Source: Brachybacterium alimentarium
Lineage (GTDB): Bacteria > Actinomycetota > Actinomycetes > Actinomycetales > Dermabacteraceae
DNA: 64,000 nt
Direction: 5' to 3'
Assembly: GCF_002332425.1 (NCBI RefSeq)
Contig: NZ_NRGS01000005.1
Coordinates: 168,758 to 232,757, forward strand
Numbering within the stretch: position 1 is the stretch's first letter; every line of letters starts with the position of its first letter. A program made the translations under genes and the position numbers. The notes beneath the pieces are model-generated. The model saw only the letters and a program-made list of their open reading frames with translations, searched no databases and was not told the origin of the DNA. This document shows, one piece after another, positions 62,355 through 64,000 of this stretch.

Positions 62355-63944
62355 GTGACCGACACCGACCAGCGCCCAGTCCTCGTCGTCGACTTCGGAG
62401 CGCAATACGCCCAGCTCATCGCTCGACGTGTCCGCGAGGCACGGGTCTACTCCGAGGTCGTGCCGCACACGATGCCGGTGGAGAAGATCCTCGCCAAGCA
62501 GCCACGCGCGATCATCCTCTCCGGCGGGCCCAGCTCCGTCTACGCCGATGGCGCCCCGCGCCTGGACCCGGCGATGCTCGAGGCCGGCGTGCCCGTGCTC
62601 GGGCTCTGCTACGGCTTCCAGTCGATGGCCGCCGCGTTGGACGGCACCGTCGCCCCGACGGGCGTGCGTGAATACGGCGCCACCCGACTCGAGGCCCTCG
62701 ACGCCTCCTCGCAGCTGCTCAGCGCGCAGGACGTCGACCAGAACGTGTGGATGAGCCACGGCGACTCCGTGACCGCAGCCCCCGCGGGCTTCGACGTCAT
62801 CGCCTCCTCGTCGGGCAGCCCCGTCGCCGCCTTCGAGAACCGGGAGAAGCAGCTCTACGGCGTGCAGTGGCATCCCGAGGTCGGCCACTCCGACCGCGGC
62901 CAGGAGGTGCTCGAGAACTTCCTGCGCCACGGCGCCGGTATCGCGCCCAGCTGGACCACCGGCAACGTCATCGAGGAGCAGGTCTCCCGGATCCGCGCCC
63001 AGGTGGGCGAGGGCGCCGCGATCTGCGGGCTCTCCGGCGGCGTCGATTCCGCGGTCGCCGCGGCCCTCGTGCAGCGCGCCATCGGCGATCGCCTCACCTG
63101 CGTCTACGTGAACCATGGCCTCATGCGCCAGGACGAGTCCGAGCAGATCGAGAAGGCCTTCGGGGAGTCCACCGGCGGCGCCAAGCTCATCATGGTCGAT
63201 GCCGAGGAGCAGTTCCTCACCGCTCTGGCGGGTATCACCGATCCCGAGCAGAAGCGCAAGATCATCGGGCACGAGTTCATCCGCTCCTTCGAGAGCGCCC
63301 AGGAGGACATCCTGCGCGAGCGGGGCGTCATCGAGGGTGATCACGCCGAGGCCAAGGCCTTCCTGGTCCAGGGCACCCTGTACCCGGATGTCGTCGAGTC
63401 CGGCGGCGGCGAGGGCGCGGCCAACATCAAGAGCCACCACAACGTGGGCGGACTGCCCGAGGACCTCTCGTTCGAGCTGGTCGAGCCGCTGCGCGCCCTG
63501 TTCAAGGACGAGGTGCGCGCCGTCGGCTCGGAGCTGGGCCTGCCCGACGAGATCGTCTGGCGTCAGCCGTTCCCGGGCCCCGGTCTGGGCATCCGCATCA
63601 TCGGCGAGGTCACCAAGGAGCGCCTGGACATCCTGCGCCACGCCGACGCCATCGCTCGCGCCGAGCTGACCGCCGCGGGCCTGGACCGCGACATCTGGCA
63701 GTGCCCGGTGGTGCTGCTGGCCGAGGTGCGCTCCGTGGGCGTGCAGGGAGACGGCCGCACCTACGGCCACCCCGTCGTGCTGCGACCCGTCACCAGTGAC
63801 GACGCGATGACCGCCGACTGGGCCAAGGTGCCCTACGACGTGCTCAGCCGGATCTCGACGCGCATCACCAACGAGGTCAGGGAGATCAACCGCGTCACTC
63901 TCGACATCACGAGCAAGCCGCCGGGAACCATCGAGTGGGAATGA
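62355..63944 (+). CDS. guaA: GMP synthase (glutamine-hydrolysing)
   Basis: A 529-residue two-domain enzyme converting XMP to GMP. The amidotransferase triad is Cys85 (LGLCYGFQS), His173 and Glu175 ([10 protein letters not shown]). The PP-loop for XMP activation is SGGVDS at 227-232, and the C-terminal dimerisation domain (about 400-529) ends with the usual [12 protein letters not shown]. All family parts are intact. GTG start, probably leaderless. A strong terminator follows. It completes the IMP-to-GMP route with guaB at 47393. Confidence 0.97.
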   Translation: MTDTDQRPVLVVDFGAQYAQLIARRVREARVYSEVVPHTMPVEKILAKQPRAIILSGGPSSVYADGAPRLDPAMLEAGVPVLGLCYGFQSMAAALDGTVAPTGVREYGATRLEALDASSQLLSAQDVDQNVWMSHGDSVTAAPAGFDVIASSSGSPVAAFENREKQLYGVQWHPEVGHSDRGQEVLENFLRHGAGIAPSWTTGNVIEEQVSRIRAQVGEGAAICGLSGGVDSAVAAALVQRAIGDRLTCVYVNHGLMRQDESEQIEKAFGESTGGAKLIMVDAEEQFLTALAGITDPEQKRKIIGHEFIRSFESAQEDILRERGVIEGDHAEAKAFLVQGTLYPDVVESGGGEGAANIKSHHNVGGLPEDLSFELVEPLRALFKDEVRAVGSELGLPDEIVWRQPFPGPGLGIRIIGEVTKERLDILRHADAIARAELTAAGLDRDIWQCPVVLLAEVRSVGVQGDGRTYGHPVVLRPVTSDDAMTADWAKVPYDVLSRISTRITNEVREINRVTLDITSKPPGTIEWE

Positions 63945-63952
63945 TCGACCGG

Positions 63953-63976
63953 GCGTGACGGCCCGACCCGTCACGC
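63953..63976 (+). terminator. Terminator after guaA
   Basis: 9-bp perfect stem (63953-63961 with 63968-63976), 6-nt loop, followed by TTTT. This is the most classical Rho-independent terminator in the window. Confidence 0.85.
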
Positions 63977-64000
63977 TTTTGTGAGCTGGGGACCGATGTT

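Overview
The window is a high-GC, tightly packed bacterial chromosome segment from an actinobacterium. Coding content and style fit the Micrococcales, and a Brachybacterium/Dermabacteraceae-like organism is my best guess. This rests on the GuaB/GuaB3 pair, the MoxR-DUF58-DUF4129 operon, SURF1-DUF3817-guaA, CIRCE-controlled groESL, and many apparently leaderless genes with a TANNNT -10 box 6-7 nt before the start codon. No rRNA, tRNA, CRISPR array or prophage was seen. One intact-looking IS5-family element is present.

Layout. 1-1109: the 5' part of a DUF2079-type membrane protein gene running off the left edge. 1306-3990: a secreted subtilase with a PA domain, convergent (across a strong terminator) with a complete sialic-acid catabolic operon (13820 down to 4088, minus strand). 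That operon encodes a binding lipoprotein, a permease, a fused permease-ATPase, a second ATPase, an N-acetylneuraminate lyase-like aldolase, ManNAc kinase, ManNAc-6-P epimerase and a Tat-exported sialidase. A divergent FadR-type GntR regulator (14100) faces it across a palindromic operator. Together the genes could cleave, import and convert sialic acid to GlcNAc-6-P; nagA/nagB must lie elsewhere.

14.9-20 kb: an ArsD-like protein with rearranged cysteines, a TetR/zinc-alcohol-dehydrogenase divergent pair, msrA, and an AT-richer lipoprotein/PKD-protein pair. 20-26.5 kb: a MoxR-DUF58-DUF4129 operon, a THUMP-like methyltransferase and a quinone-oxidoreductase-like MDR protein. 26.6-39 kb: molybdenum cofactor genes (moaA, moaD, moeA, moaC, mog, moaE and a second, remote moeA) split by a dipeptide/oligopeptide ABC importer. 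39-45.3 kb: a metallophosphoesterase, a 56-residue small protein, groES-groL behind two CIRCE elements, a RluA-type pseudouridine synthase and two membrane proteins.

45.4-55.8 kb: a PiT phosphate permease, guaB, an exonuclease, the IS5-family element, guaB3 and a run of poorly characterised membrane proteins sharing short motifs. 55.8-64 kb: a heme oxygenase behind an 8-bp tandem repeat, pta-ackA, a SURF1-like protein with a repetitive tail, a DUF3817 protein and guaA followed by a terminator.

The less ordinary content is: (i) the leaderless-promoter pattern shared by about fifteen genes; (ii) a recurring C-terminal LG(I/M)PW motif and a VYTPTS motif in otherwise unrecognised membrane proteins; (iii) short tandem repeats of different unit length placed directly after stop codons or before starts; (iv) a GuaB3 that has lost the IMPDH-type catalytic cysteine; and (v) an ArsD-like protein lacking the N-terminal cysteine pair.
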